Positions 11,780-23,700 of a DNA stretch of 64,000 nt are shown in pieces (the first letter of the stretch is position 1; each line of letters opens with the position of its first letter). This DNA is from Kappaphycus alvarezii (taxonomy: Eukaryota > Rhodophyta > Florideophyceae > Gigartinales > Solieriaceae): the NCBI GenBank assembly GCA_002205965.3, contig NADL03000483.1, positions 496,001 through 560,000 on the forward strand, read 5' to 3'. The notes beneath the pieces are model-generated. The model had not been told where the DNA came from, made no database searches, and saw nothing but the letters and a program-made list of their open reading frames with translations. Both the position numbers and the translations under genes were made by a program.

Positions 11780-12700
11780 TTAGTGCTTCCTTTCGTCATC
11801 CGTTGCGAGTCGCGACAGCTGTCTCATATTCTCGATGACTTTTGTCCTTGTCTCGGACGGCGACCCCAGTGAGTCGAAAGCAAGCGGAGCAAAGTTCCAG
11901 TCTAGCTTGCGTGGTCCTAGCAGTGCGTCGCGTAAAATGGTCGCCAATTTCATAGCCAAGTCCCTCTTTTTCTGTTTGTCTGCGACGTTGGCAACTGCTC
12001 ACGCCTTTCGTGCTCCTAGAAACATGTGGCTCCGTTGGAATGGCGACGATACCGTAATAACGTATGCCACGGGGAGGGAGGTATGATGTTTTCGTCATTG
12101 AACCATGGGTGGACGAGGATGTCCGCAGCTCGGGCATTCAGTCCAGGAATAAGTTATTTCGCCCTTCTAGGATGCCTACGCATGCTGCTCTGAACTGCTC
12201 GCGGACAAGGACTTTGGCTATTGCTTTGTGTCTGTGTAACCATCCTGCGCCTTTGTGGCATAAGTCGGTGGCGCTGTCTCCCAGGTTGCCTGTAGTTTTG
12301 TGTCACTCCGCACATCCCAATGGCACCGTGTCGTCAAACACGTGAATTCCCATGTGGCCCCGTAGCATCACCGTCCACATGTCGTTGTACGTATGGGTGA
12401 CTACATCCGGATGTGCAGTGAGGAAGGCGGCCACAGGCGTTTCCAAGTACGCATGACGTCGTGTCCGTCCCCGGATTTCTGCATCCGTGTGCGTTGCGGG
12501 GTTTGGGGACGCTTTCCAATCGTTGTACCAGGTGGTACGCGTGCCTTTTTTGGCAAACCCGTGCCAGTATAATGCGTAAAGAGGTGTGCATCTCTTGCTT
12601 ACATCCTCAAGCCCGCTATTCACCCAGAGGATCGAGAGGCTTCGACGGCATCGAACTTTGTACTGGCAGTGATTTGCGCAATGCCTTACAAACTGGTTGG
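11780..12700 (-). pseudogene. Alpha-family non-LTR retrotransposon, 3' fragment (copy B)
   Basis: In order on the minus strand: WKASPNPATHTDAEIRGRTRR and FLTAHPDVVTHTYNDMWTVM (12303-12623), a degraded zinc motif in which the second Cys of CX2C has become a stop (near 12320), GDSATDLC, RHKA, an R-A-A-D-I version of the RPAD nuclease motif (near 12130), then DKQKKRDLA and FAPLAFDSLGSPSE near 11870-11910. The domain order is identical to copy C at 16.7-18.1 kb. Frameshifts and stops show decay. Confidence 0.7.
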
Positions 12701-13176
12701 TGATTTGAGGACGTTAGTATTTGTGCGGCTGCAGACACTGGGATTCGCAACGTTCGACGCGCAAACACGGTTGCGATATTGGCGCTATTTGCACCATGTT
12801 TTTCTGCAAATCCCTTGACTAGTGATGCGTCCCAATGGCGGCTATTCTACAGAAGTGAATTCTAAGACACGGTGATGTAACCTGCGTCGCTTGGACGAAA
12901 GCCCGGAATTTTACCCACAGATCAACAAATTCTAATGGAATCTATCAAAGTGCTTGAGTCATTCAGCCATGTTGGAGGCCAGTTGGCTCGCAGAACTGGA
13001 GAAAAATTAGACGCAAAAGTTGAGCTTCAGTGTTTCACTGAATACATCAACCGCATACTCACGACGCTCCTTTGAGGAACTTGACAGCGGTACTACCGTA
13101 GTAAGTATTCACCTGCACCAAACTCCTTTCCACCGGGGGCAGTCATTGTTCTACCCTACAAGACATGTTAGGGGGT
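12701..13176. other. Spacer downstream of importin-11
   Basis: No recognised gene. It lies between the 3' end of importin-11 (minus strand) and the 5' end of alpha copy B. The short ORFs here show no motif. Confidence 0.3.
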
Positions 13177-16100
13177 CTAGTTATGTACATAGGTGGCCAG
13201 CTGCTGGAGCACTCTCGAATCTGTCGCTCCGATAATGGCGTCATAACGTTCATTTGTTGTTCGACGCAAGCAGCCGAGCAGATCCGTGCATGCATCACGC
13301 AACTGCATTCGCCATGACATCTTCCTCGGACAGGGCCTGCCGCCTCCGAGCTCCAGGTAATAGCTCATCGCCTATAGGTTCATCATCATCATTTCCATCT
13401 TCCCGAATCTCGCCAAAAAGTTTTCGAAATCACTATCATGCTGAGTGGTGTGCGGGAGTTTTCCTCCGCTAGCACCTGGGTTATTGCGTTCAACACAAGT
13501 GGAACCCGATGTTGGATATTTCCACTGGAGCAATACCTTGATGCTAACCCACAAATTGCAAACACAACCAATTTCCTTCGATGGAGCTTGTAGACAGAGT
13601 CTACGTTAGATAGTAAAGCATCAAGCAAAGCAACAGCCGCACCCTCATTTCCCTGTACAACAAGAATTTCCAAGTCTCCGATGTTGACCAAGCAGGCCCT
13701 TGCGAGCAACGCGACATAAGCTGCAGTCACAACTTGGCTCTCGGAGTTAGATACAACCTTTTCCAAGCAAACTCTCAAGACATTAGAAATGAATCTTACT
13801 CCCTCGTTGGGAAACAAACGAAGCAGTAATTCAAGGATGTCCACCGCTGCTAAACAACCCCGCTCCTTGGTAACGTTCAAGACCCGTTCGAGAGTTTGGA
13901 GCATGTTTGATGCAAACTGATTCATGAACTGTTCCCGACCAATGAGCGCGTACTCCTCCATTAGATGGAAGACCTCTTTCAGGTTGTCGAAATCAATCCC
14001 AAGGATTTCTATAGTACGTGGAAACAACGCGGCTAGCTCCGTGGAGTACTCCTCCGATGATGACGTCACGACTGTCCACAGCTCACACCCTTCCTCCATC
14101 ATGTACGAACCACCTTTCCCCTTATTCATATCTACTGAGAAGTCAATAATCTCGAACACACTCTTCTTCATGAGTGGAGATTGTAATGCTTGCAGACCAG
14201 CTTTCCGAAAGAGAGTTGTCAGCATTGTCACAACCAACGAACGAAGGGCATTCTCGTCTCCAGATCCCCCATCTTGATGCTCAGGTGAGAAGCCATCGGT
14301 CGTGACAGCGTCGGCTCGTGGAGTTTGCTCTAAATTCCAGAGCGAAAGTAATGATGACGCAATAAGCTCAATGACAGGAACAATAAATCGAGCGCGAGAA
14401 CGTGAAATAATGCTTATCACGATGTTGATAAGGTCGCGCTTCGTAGCGGCAGTTTCAGCTGCGAAAACTAGACGAAAGCTTGACAAGATACACATTTCCA
14501 AATGAGGGGCAAAATCGACCGAACTAAACCCCATGTCATCCACAAGCATTTGCAGTGCCTTAGCTGCAGTTAGTGCAATTACACGGTCACCGTTAGGGGC
14601 ACTCATTAGCCTGACGAGAAGGGGGTGACAACTTGCCGGGAATCGCGCGTCAGTTGCTCAACAAACTGTCCTACCAACCACGCTGTTCTTGCTTGAATGA
14701 TGCGCTCTCCGAGATTGCCACCACAGTCCGCTCGGAGAATGTTCAGCAAACGCTCATTGAGCCAGACTTGAAAGTCAAATGACCCTTGCATGTCATATAC
14801 GGCGCGGCCCACTGCTCTGTAACAAGCATCTAACAATAGCGGCTTGTCCGGAGGGACTGATTGAGTGAGGTCGCGCATCATGGGGACGACACGGTTCTTT
14901 TCTCTCAACAAAAGAATTTTGAAAATCTCCTCGCACTCATGCCGCAAACTTTCTGTGCCCCAGTCAGCTAGTTCTTCCTCTCTGACCAGTGCCTCCGGGT
15001 CACTGGACCACGTTTCTAACTCCCTGTCACTCAGTATGAATACGCGAGAAATCATTCCTTGAATGAGCGCGCAGACCTTGTCCTCATTGAAAAACGAGAG
15101 TATCACATAGCGGCAGCCCTCTGCCGAATTACCTGGAGGTGGTTGTGCTCCCTCACGAATCATTTCACGGAATTGGTTTGTAGAAGAAACATTGATGTCG
15201 TATGACATGCAGTTGAAGAAGACTGCGTATGAAGACAGCCCCTTGGAAGCAAACCCTATCAGCCGATTTTTCAAAGTCAAAGGCGATAATTGCATTATAG
15301 TAGTGTTCTAAAAACACTGAAAGGTAGGGTTGAAAGCCGATAGGATGATGCTGTTGTGTGCTTCGAACAAGCTTTGACGCTAAATGACTAAGTCTGACCT
15401 GAACATCAGAACCCTTGATGGCAGCTGTCATAAAAAAATGCGGTAGTTGATGTATCTTTGCAAAAACTGCCGGGCCTCTGGAAAGTCATCTAATGTTTTG
15501 CAGCCATACTCCAGCAGCCTGCGGAAACTCTTGAGACAATAGACAAGGACTCGAAAAGAAGCTTGCAAAATATCCGGGGGTGCTTGGCTGGAGACCAGAA
15601 TTTGGAGGTGCGCTTCGAAGTGGTGGTGAAGAACGCGAAAGACAGTGGGGGCAACGCGATGTAATGCTTTCCTGTCTGACATCAAGCGCTTGCTCGCTAG
15701 CTGCTTCAAAACCATATCCAACGTGACGATGGCATGCAGCATGACTGCATTGTCGTTGGCTTGTATTGCGAGGCAAAGATCATTGATAAGATTGGGCCAG
15801 TAAGCAGGGAAATCAGATCGGGCAACAAGGGCGATCCAGACAGAAATCTGTGTTGCAATGGTGGAGTGTTTCTCTCCCAGTGCGTTGAGGAGGGTATCGC
15901 GAACATAGGCTCGCTCATCTTCTGTGACACCGTTCTTACGAACCTTGCGACGCCAGCTACGAGAGACGGCATTCTTTCCGCAGACAGCCGCAAGCCAACG
16001 GATTCTTGACTCAGCATCGGCATCTGATGCTACAGCGATCATGGCAAGGGATGCAAAGTAATCAATAGAATCCTCCGCGTTTCGTAAAGCGGCCTCTGCC

Positions 16101-16180
16101 TGTTGACGCTGCCGGTTCTGATCGCTTAAAGCGTGCCGAAGGAGGCCGTAGATACGTTCTGCTGATTCTTCTACGGTCAT
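13177..16180 (-). CDS. IPO11: Importin-11-like karyopherin beta (frames interrupted)
   Basis: A nuclear transport receptor; in animals importin-11 (yeast Kap120) carries cargo through nuclear pores in a Ran-GTP-dependent way. The start Met at 16178-16180 opens an importin-beta N-terminal domain: AEAALRNAEDSIDYFASLAM, RIRWLAAVCGKNAVSRSWRR, then STIATQISVWIALVARSDFP-x-YWPNLI and LASKRLMSDRK, which follow importin-11 closely. HEAT-like helices continue through DRELETWSSDPEAL, CYRAVGRAVYDMQGSFDFQVWL and VIALTAAKALQMLVDDMGF to an acidic linker and a C-terminal end near 13177. The span of about 1000 codons fits the family (about 975 aa in humans). Frame changes at about 15432, 15276 and 14622 lie in A/T/G runs, and more occur near 13390-13420, yet every segment stays conserved and stop-free. 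I favour a functional gene with base-call errors over a pseudogene. Confidence 0.85.
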
Positions 16181-16676
16181 GACTGAATAAGCAGCAGGAG
16201 AATGTAGGGTTAGCTGGAGGATTGAATTGGGTAGGAAGTGTGAAGGGGAAGTTGAGGGTGTTCAATGTCGGGTGCAAGGGTGAGGTGGAGTCCGGGGGTG
16301 AGACTGGTGGGGAGGGAAAAGGAAGTGGTGCGTTTCTGGGGTGTGCTCGACGACGTCAGATGAGTACATCGATCTGGTAACGATGCCGAAGTGTTTGAGC
16401 TAGAGCGGACGGTGCGAAAGCCAAGATTTGTGCATGGCCCAACTGCACTGCCCTACAGTAGTACAGTAGTACAGTATTTGCAAAGGTGGAGGTACGGCCC
16501 TACATTATATTGCTGATATTTGAAGGAACGCCAAAGATCTATTGATATTTTACTGTACCGTTACAACTGTACTGTACTGCACTGTAAAATAAAATGTGAA
16601 AAGTTTTTACCAATGATCTACTTGGGTGCAACATGCAAAGTCATTGAAGACCCCTAAAGTAACTGAAAAACAAACC
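16181..16676. promoter_or_regulatory. Importin-11 upstream region
   Basis: Intergenic. The first 150 bp upstream of the ATG are G/A-rich on the plus strand (C/T-rich on the gene strand). From 16450 to 16590 there are several tactgta/tacagta units (for example 16455-16475 and 16552-16588). I see no TATA box I would defend. The promoter assignment is positional only. Confidence 0.25.
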
Positions 16677-18085
16677 TCAATAAATTTGGTTTGAATAGGG
16701 TGGCCAAAACTCTTCATGATGCGGGGCGCGACGCATTATGGACGCCGCGCTCGTCGACCATATTGCATAACTTAGCTTCTGATTGATCCGGGTCTTCACT
16801 CCTCCCTTAGAACATCCACTACGAGTCGCGACGGCTGCCGCGTACTGCTCGATGACCTTGGACGTTGTCTCGGAAGGTGATCCCAAGGAGTCAAAGGCTA
16901 GTGGCACAAAATTCCATCCTAGCCTCCAACGTCCCGGCTGTGCCTCACCAGGAATCGCTGCCACTTTCGCCGCTAAGTCCCTCTTCTTCCGCTTTTCTGC
17001 TGCATTGGCAACGGCTCGCGCTTCTCGTGCTCCCATTGACATATGGCTCCCGGAATGGCGAAGATATGGTGACGTCATACGCCACTGGGAGAGGAGGCGG
17101 GGTGTTCACTGCGTCCGACGCGGGTGCACCAGCATGTCAGCGGGTCGCGCGTTCACTCCAGGAAGTAGGTACTTCGCCTCGTATTGAACACCGACTCCTG
17201 CTGCCTTGAACAGCTCACGGCCAAATACTTTGACAACCGCTGTGTGTCTGTTGGTCCATCCGAGACCTTTGTTACACAAGTCTGCCGCATGGTCTCCTAA
17301 ATGGTCCATGGGCCTGTGGCACTCTTCGCACCTCAGTGGCACGGTATCATCAAAAACACGAACTCCCAGGTGGCGACGTAGCATCACAGTCCACATCTTG
17401 TCGTACGTTCTGCTGATCACGGACGGGTGCGCGGTGAGGAAGGCTGCTGCAGGCGTCTCCATATGCTTGACGGCAGATCCTGCGCCGAAATATCAGGTTC
17501 CGAGTGTGTTGCGGGGTTGGGGGACCTCTCCCATTCATCATCCTTCCAGAACAGCTTTGCTGCCGACTCGCACCACGCTCGATATAGAATGTTGTGTGAA
17601 TTATCGGGCTTGGCAGCAAGGCTGGCCGCTTTCAGTGTTTCTGGAAGACCGCCATCTCCGTTAGAGAGGGACGGATGGAGCCGTCGGACAAACTCCAGGA
17701 GGTGTCCGTCCGCTTCCGCGTATGTATCCGCACGGTGTTCAGACACACCAGGTTCGTCGGGGCTTCGCAGTTGCTCGGCGTCAATTATGCTCGCCGCGTA
17801 TGCTGCGAGATTCAACGCCGCCACAGGTGTAAAACCGTGCCCGCCGTAGCGCAGAGGAAGGGTCACCTGCTGCCGAACTGCACTAGTCATAGGCACATTA
17901 TTGGAGCGCGAGTAAAATTCCATTTGCTCCTCGTCAAATTCCAGAGCAACAGCACTTGTCACAGTCGGAGGAATTAGCTTCACCACATGTTGAAGCTTGC
18001 ATGCCGAAACACACCCGGTAAAGATGGAACCGAATGCGAGCGTCTCCGATCTATCGATCAGGGACAATGTATGCGGCAACCACTA
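16677..18085 (-). pseudogene. Alpha-family non-LTR retrotransposon, best-preserved 3' part (copy C)
   Basis: The first ORF (17417-18079, 220 aa) covers the region after RT: FDEEQMEFYSRSNNVPMTSA, then LRYGGHGFTPVAALNLAAYA, a pattern common after the thumb in non-LTR RTs. After a frameshift near 17460, 17106-17462 encodes FLTAHPSVISRTYDKMWTVM, the zinc motif CEECHRPMDHLGDHAADLC (CX2C-X9-H-X4-C, 17270-17335), RHTA and NARPADMLVH (near 17140). The last ORF (16677-17078) has REARAVANAAEKRKKRD, FVPLAFDSLGSPSE and a basic tail. Zinc motif, RH and RPAD followed by a D-V/I-T motif is the order of a restriction-like endonuclease as in R2/CRE-type elements. The RT palm is absent: 5'-truncated in TACTGTAC-like repeats. 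Confidence 0.8.
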
Positions 18086-18112
18086 ATAAAATGTAAAATG
18101 AGGCATTGACAA

Positions 18113-18304
18113 TTACTGTACCGTACCGTACCGTACGTTGTAGATTTGGAACGTGATCATTCTTCATGCATACAACAGGCATACAGTACTGTGTACAGTA
18201 CACTTAGGAAGTAACTTTATGGCATCTGTAAAACGGGTGTCCGCTGCAGGATCCGACTATATTGCTAGCTAAGTGCTAACCTTTGAACAGTACTGTACAG
18301 TACC
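18113..18304. repeat. TACTGTAC/TACCGTAC-rich junction and dispersed 37-bp repeat
   Basis: Contains ctgtaccgtaccgtaccgtacg (18115-18136), tacagtactgtgtacagtacac (18186 on) and cagtactgtacagtacc (18288 on). Positions 18245-18281 repeat the sequence at 11337-11372 (tgcagg-a-ccgactat, then ttgctagctaagtgctaacc) with a one-base gap and one substitution. Confidence 0.6.
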
Positions 18305-18481
18305 TTCCTGAGCGGCTAAAATTAGGAAACCTTGTTAATTTTCGACAGGCACCCTACCACTCCCGCCAAATATATGAGAACAGAAACAGTCAGAAACCTA
18401 GCATAGTCATGACCATAACGCGCGCAGGATCCTCAATACCTCCTTTCCTTTCAACCTCCCACGGCCCTACACCTACTCAAA

Positions 18482-19075
18482 ATGCCACCCTCGATGCGTC
18501 GCCAAACAGCTTCAAGAAAGACGTGAGAAAAGCTCCTTGAAGACATGAGGAAAAGTCGTTCTGGGGCTCTGCAGCTGCACAAAATAAGTCGGTATTCGTA
18601 CAGGTATATAACCAATGCTACTGGCGTTTCCAAGTCTACTTTTGCTCTCGTGAACAAGAAAATGAAAGAAAGGATAAAGACCGGCTCCGGAAGGTGATCG
18701 GCAGTCCTAATCAGAAAAGGCGAAGTACTATCTTAAGATTTCGAGAGAAACGCATGATTGTTGAACGCATCAAGCTAGCAGCACTAAGAGGATTTGCTAT
18801 TGACTGCCATAGTGTCAAAGCAATTATGGCTCATATAGCGGCAGACGGAAGAAAGTCAAAAAGAAAGGTGGCCTCAGTGATGATGCAGTTCGAGCTTTTT
18901 GAGCACGACATAGGGATATAACCTGTCGAAAATCAGAACCGAAGGAGCATTCCAAGCTCAAGGCGGACAGTTATGCGCATGTCGAATCTTATTTTTCAAC
19001 CCTCGAAATAGGCGAGCATCATCCGGTAATTCTTAGCGAAAGGAAACACGTATGTAACTGTAGTGCAATTGGCAC
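18482..19075 (+). pseudogene. Pogo/Tc5-type transposase N-terminal remnant
   Basis: From the ATG at 18482, one frame reads a psq-like helix-turn-helix (EKLLEDMRKSRSGALQLHKI, then YRYITNATGVSKSTFALVNK), broken by a stop at the end of RKT. A second frame (18694-18921) carries MIVERIKLAALRGFAIDCHS, then IMAHIAADGRKSKR and F-x-x-F-x-x-D-I, like the CENP-B/Tc5 second DNA-binding domain. A third frame (about 18922-19040) continues EHSKLKADSYAHVESYFSTL, the linker usually found before the DDE catalytic domain in this group. The DDE domain is missing; at about 19080 the sequence changes to unrelated repeats. Confidence 0.55.
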
Positions 19076-19279
19076 TCACACTGCACTGCCATCGGCAGAG
19101 CTGATTTTGGTGATCTTTTTCATCTGATTCACTGCTAACCAGCAGGCACTGTACTGTACAGTAAGGGTAATTTTCGCTTGTCGCCCACTATTATTCCAGG
19201 TACTGTATAACCACCCGAGAGGGATTCAGGGCTTGCAATCTGGACCACTCGGCCCCAAATTGGACCTGATATTTTCGCA

Positions 19280-19809
19280 GGTGAAGGGAACCTATTGGGC
19301 TAAATGTCGAATTTAATTATCTCTAACTTGGATCTCCCTTACTTAGCTGACCCTAACTTCACTCACACCGCCATTGTAGATAACCCTAACCTATCTAACT
19401 ATTATTTATACCTACCTGGCCACTAAGGCCCAGATTAAACAGCCATCCCGGTGTGAACTTGACTCCCAACTTCCGCCTTTGCAGAAACCTTACCAACGGC
19501 AACTTTGGCTATTGCCACGTTTATCCGCCCGGGTCCCCCTTTCTATTTCCCCCTCTATATCCAATATTTTAATACCCCTTTTGTTGTTTTTTGTGATACT
19601 TACTCACACTTGGCGCCCCGAACTCCTGCGTCTATATACAAATAGGAACTTCAAGGTTGTCGTTGGTAACAAAATCCTTATCTGTAAAGGAGATATTCAG
19701 CACTGCTGACCCACTGCTACATCTTCTTTATCGAGTATTTCACCCATGGTGTCTACGATTCTTTGGAATTGATCCCTATCAAGGTTTTAGCATTCCGCGA
19801 ACCACGATC
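19280..19809 (+). repeat. Possible LTR and leader of another LTR element with a PBS-like site
   Basis: An AT- and pyrimidine-rich stretch ends at 19610 and is followed by tggcgccccgaactcc (19611-19626), which resembles a tRNA-complementary primer-binding site, then a short leader and an ATG at 19746. No matching second LTR was seen, and the copia element takes over at about 19.8 kb. This is a guess from position and the PBS-like string only. Confidence 0.25.
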
Positions 19810-19819
19810 CGGCCCTACA

Positions 19820-20060
19820 AATACTCTCTTTAAACACTTCTCTTTAGATCAATAATTTCGTCTCCTCTTTAACGCGTGTACTTTACAGCAAACTAGAGTA
19901 TAGACCTATTCAAGCACTACATACAGGACCCAGTCTACCTAGTAGCGGACGGACTGGGCATAACCACCTAAAGTTTTCAAAAACGACTGAACTACCTCGT
20001 CACTCCAACCAACGTCCGATTGGACCGACATTCCGGAATAGACGTCCTAGACAACGTATC
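19820..20060 (+). repeat. 5' LTR fragment of the Ty1/copia element
   Basis: Aligns by eye with 25120-25330: both contain aataatttcgtctcc, then ctagacctattc or tagacctattc, gcactacat, aggacccagtctac, tagtagcg, gactgggcataacca and ggaccga. The two copies differ by many substitutions, so the insertion is old. The upstream third of the LTR, seen at 25021-25110, is missing or unrecognisable here. Confidence 0.55.
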
Positions 20061-20769
20061 TGAGATGACCGACCTTGAAACCCCATGGAAACTGTACACG
20101 CCTGTTGGCTTTGGCGAAGAAGAACCCGCTTATCGTTAGCAGACGCCACCTGTGGCACGTACCCTGTAGATGAGGAAGAATATTCAGACGATATGGAACC
20201 ACATTTTGAAATTTTTGAAAAGCTCATTAAAGCAGGACCTCTAGTTAATGACGAAACTAACAACATCAAAAGCTCGGATTTCAACATCAAATCCACAGTT
20301 GATATTCACAATTCACTTCAAAAAGCCTCAAACAGTCACCAAGATCCAGTCGAAAATGACTTTCATGATTTTGAAATTTTTTTATATACGATTGTATGAT
20401 CCCCGCCTTGTGCCGTTGGTACCCCTCTACTAAGCTAGAAAGGCCCAGAATATTTTTTTTGTATTAGCAGAAACCGGTAGACGTAAAGAATACCAGGCAA
20501 CGGTAGCTATATTCGATGAAGGGACCCACACGATCACTGATGAAAATGGAAGCACAGGAACGATGCTAGCTCACTCTCGGGAGCGGTCGTTCGGGACGAA
20601 GGTGGCAAAGGACTCCATAGCGGGGCGCCAGCACGTTAAAGGAAATGGAAATGGGATTACCGTGAATCAGTTGTAGCAAAAGGACAGAAAGTTAAGTTGG
20701 GGGTAGAAGAGTAGCGAAGGGTGGGGGAATGGATATTAATTCAAGTCCCACCCTAATCCGGTGGAATGA

Positions 20770-23700
20770 GGGGTGACCCTTATGGTCCAGCCCCGTTTTG
20801 TCACGAGATCTAGATCACTACTAAAACATCTACCTAAATTACACCCCATTACACTGTCAATCACCTTTGTCAACCTAGTTGACATACGGGGAATCCTCCT
20901 AAAGATGCGTACGCGTGGCGATACTTTTCATTTGCTCCTCTTCGGGTGCTCGTGCCACTACACGACAAATATATTCTTTGGTCAAAAGAGAGCAAAGAAA
21001 AATACTGAACTCCCAAATAAATTGGGAATTCTCATTACAAACATTCCAGATCTCAGAGTTCCCTCACGTCAACATTTGGAAGGTATATGCTTGGACATCG
21101 GACAGCGATCTGTCGTCGGACATAGCCAGTCAAATGCTTACTGCAAAAATGGCCAAAGTCGAAACTCATCAGTAACCCATCATAAACATCGCAAACATAT
21201 ATCCGTTTCGGCAACCGATGTTACCCAAACCACGGAAAAATTCCAGTTCGTATACCAACCAAGGATTTCTCTTCGTACTAATGGACTTCGTCAAAGCAGA
21301 GATATCAATGTAGAAAGTTGGAATTGGTCGGGTTTTTTGTTGTTGCTCCGGTCAGCCAGAAAGACGCCTGGCGTTTCCTTTATATAGAGAAAGATTATCG
21401 AGGTTTGCTAGAGAGTTTCGGTACCTGAGAAACAGTGAGCGTTCCGACTGGCTTACATCCTCTTTGTCCAGAGGTTGCTTTTCAGAAGGTGCTGGATAAT
21501 AAGAAAATAGCTCCTGACTGGGCTGTTTAAATTTGGCTCTTCCGTGAGCGACTGTACGTACGAATAAAAGGCCATCTCTTCCCCTTAACGTACGAATATT
21601 CAAACAATCAATGTGTCGTACAGTAGGGCATCCGAAGTGGAACGGCCCAGAACTGTAGACGGGTAACAGTCACCTGAGGGAGCAGAGTACAGTATGGAGA
21701 GCTCCCACTTTAAGGAGCACTCGACGGTACACTCGGGTAAAGTATCGCCGGAAGGAGAGCGCCGGGTCAACGGGGGTCGAGTGAACCAAGGGCAGGACTG
21801 GTAGGGGCCAAGGGGATACAGGAGGACCGTGGAGGAGCGGTGGATATTACCGACACTCCTATTGACGGAGATCATCGAAGGCTATAGTAAGGCCACACTT
21901 TCTTTAGGAGATACTCTACAGTAGTCCTAGTTGGCTAGCTAGCTGGCCATGTAAGGAGAGCCGGTGGTTGGGGAACGCGAAAAAGTAAAGAAGCCAAGCA
22001 CCCCTTGGTCTACTACTCTATGGTCTTCATTTAAGCGTCCCTGAAAAGGCATCCCCCTTTTTTTTCTATCGCCTCCACGGTCACCGATTGGACCAACTCC
22101 CTTACTGGTGCTACTTCTGGCTAACCCCCTTCTGGAGAATCTGTGTATCCTTTAGGCGAGCGCAACTAGGCAATTTTATTTGTCGTTCTACCGACGAAAC
22201 CCGTACATTCTCAGTACTACACAAAGCTCCTCGGAAAAAATATACGCGATACGGAAAGGCTAGTTTCAGAAAACGACAACAATGTACTCGCCAGCAAATA
22301 GCTCCGCTGGAAAATTCCCATCACACGAAAGCTCGATACACTCTACGTCGTTTGGAATTTCAGCGAAATTTATTTCACAAAACTAAAATTGAGACGTCTT
22401 CAACATCACTCCTTTCATCCCTTTGCAAAAAAATACGAGCTCATCAAAAGGTCCTATCCAAATAAAACATCCGAAAGTACACTACAAACTCTCAACGACA
22501 TCTCAAAAGCTTGCGTTACCTGTCAACATTTCTTTCCAAACTCACAATCATTCAAAGCATTCATCCCCAAACATATAGTAGTTAATACTGTACCTTTCCT
22601 GAACCTCTTTCTTGAAGAAGGACGCGACGCAATTCTCGTATTCGACTGCCAAACTCACTTCAATGCCGAAGATATTTTAACTAGACAATACGTCGATGAC
22701 ATTTGGCGCGATTTTCTGAAATATTGGGCAGTACTGTACATCAGGTTCCCGGATAAATTCAAAGTTGATCAAGGATCCGCATTTATCTCCTCAAGGTTCT
22801 GAGATTAACAAAAATGGCTGGAATCAAACTGGAATTGTCTGGAATCGAATCTCACAATTCTTTGGAGCTGTAGAAATATACCATGAGCTACTTCTTCTAA
22901 TACTTCGAAAATTTCGCCTCGAACATCCTGGCGTATAATTTTCCCTCGCCCTACAAATTACCGTCAAATCTATGGACGACACAATGAGTTCAGACGGAAT
23001 GGTCCCTTCCTTCCTTGTCTGCGGTAACATGCCAAGTTTTCCCCCCGTGAACAAACCGTTACCAAACCAAGTAGACAAAATGAGGGTTATGACAGCAGCT
23101 CGTATCGAAATGGAAACGATCAAGTGTCAACTACGAATTCAAATGGCACTTAAATCCAAACTCCAAGCTGCTGCGAAATCTCCATTCAAAGTTGGATAAG
23201 AATTTCCAATGTATCGAGAAAAGTAACTAATTAAGTGGACAGGTCCCTTGAAGATCACTCATCTTGATGAAAATCAAACCGTTCTGGACCGCAATGGCTA
23301 AATCTTTTAACATTAAATGTAGCAACCCCCCGTTACACCCGAAACCTTACCGATCTTGAAGAAAATTACTAATGCATCTTATATTCGTTATGTCATCCAA
23401 GTGCAGCAAAACTTAATGTGACGCAAGCATCATTGTATCCCCATTCACTCTTCACTAAAATCATTCACCCTTCCGATCCACGTTGTACATCACCCGTATT
23501 TACCAATGCCAAATGTAAGGAAATACAAGGAATAATTGATAGAGTTACTTGAAAAGTTTTTGTCGAAAGTGCAAACCCGATAATGCGAATATACTGAACG
23601 TGAGCTTCATCCTCTCCATTAAGGACATCGAAACGGACTCAGGCACTTTCAATGCACGATTCGTATTTCAAGGTCACCGTGACAAAGAAAAAGCGTACCT

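Noticed and set aside
14865..15062. Plus-strand ORFs inside importin-11
   Set aside because: Antisense shadows of conserved coding sequence.
19340..19400. Repeated ccctaac as telomere-like repeat
   Set aside because: Only three scattered, irregular copies in AT-rich sequence; the gggttagggttt at 5210 is also isolated.
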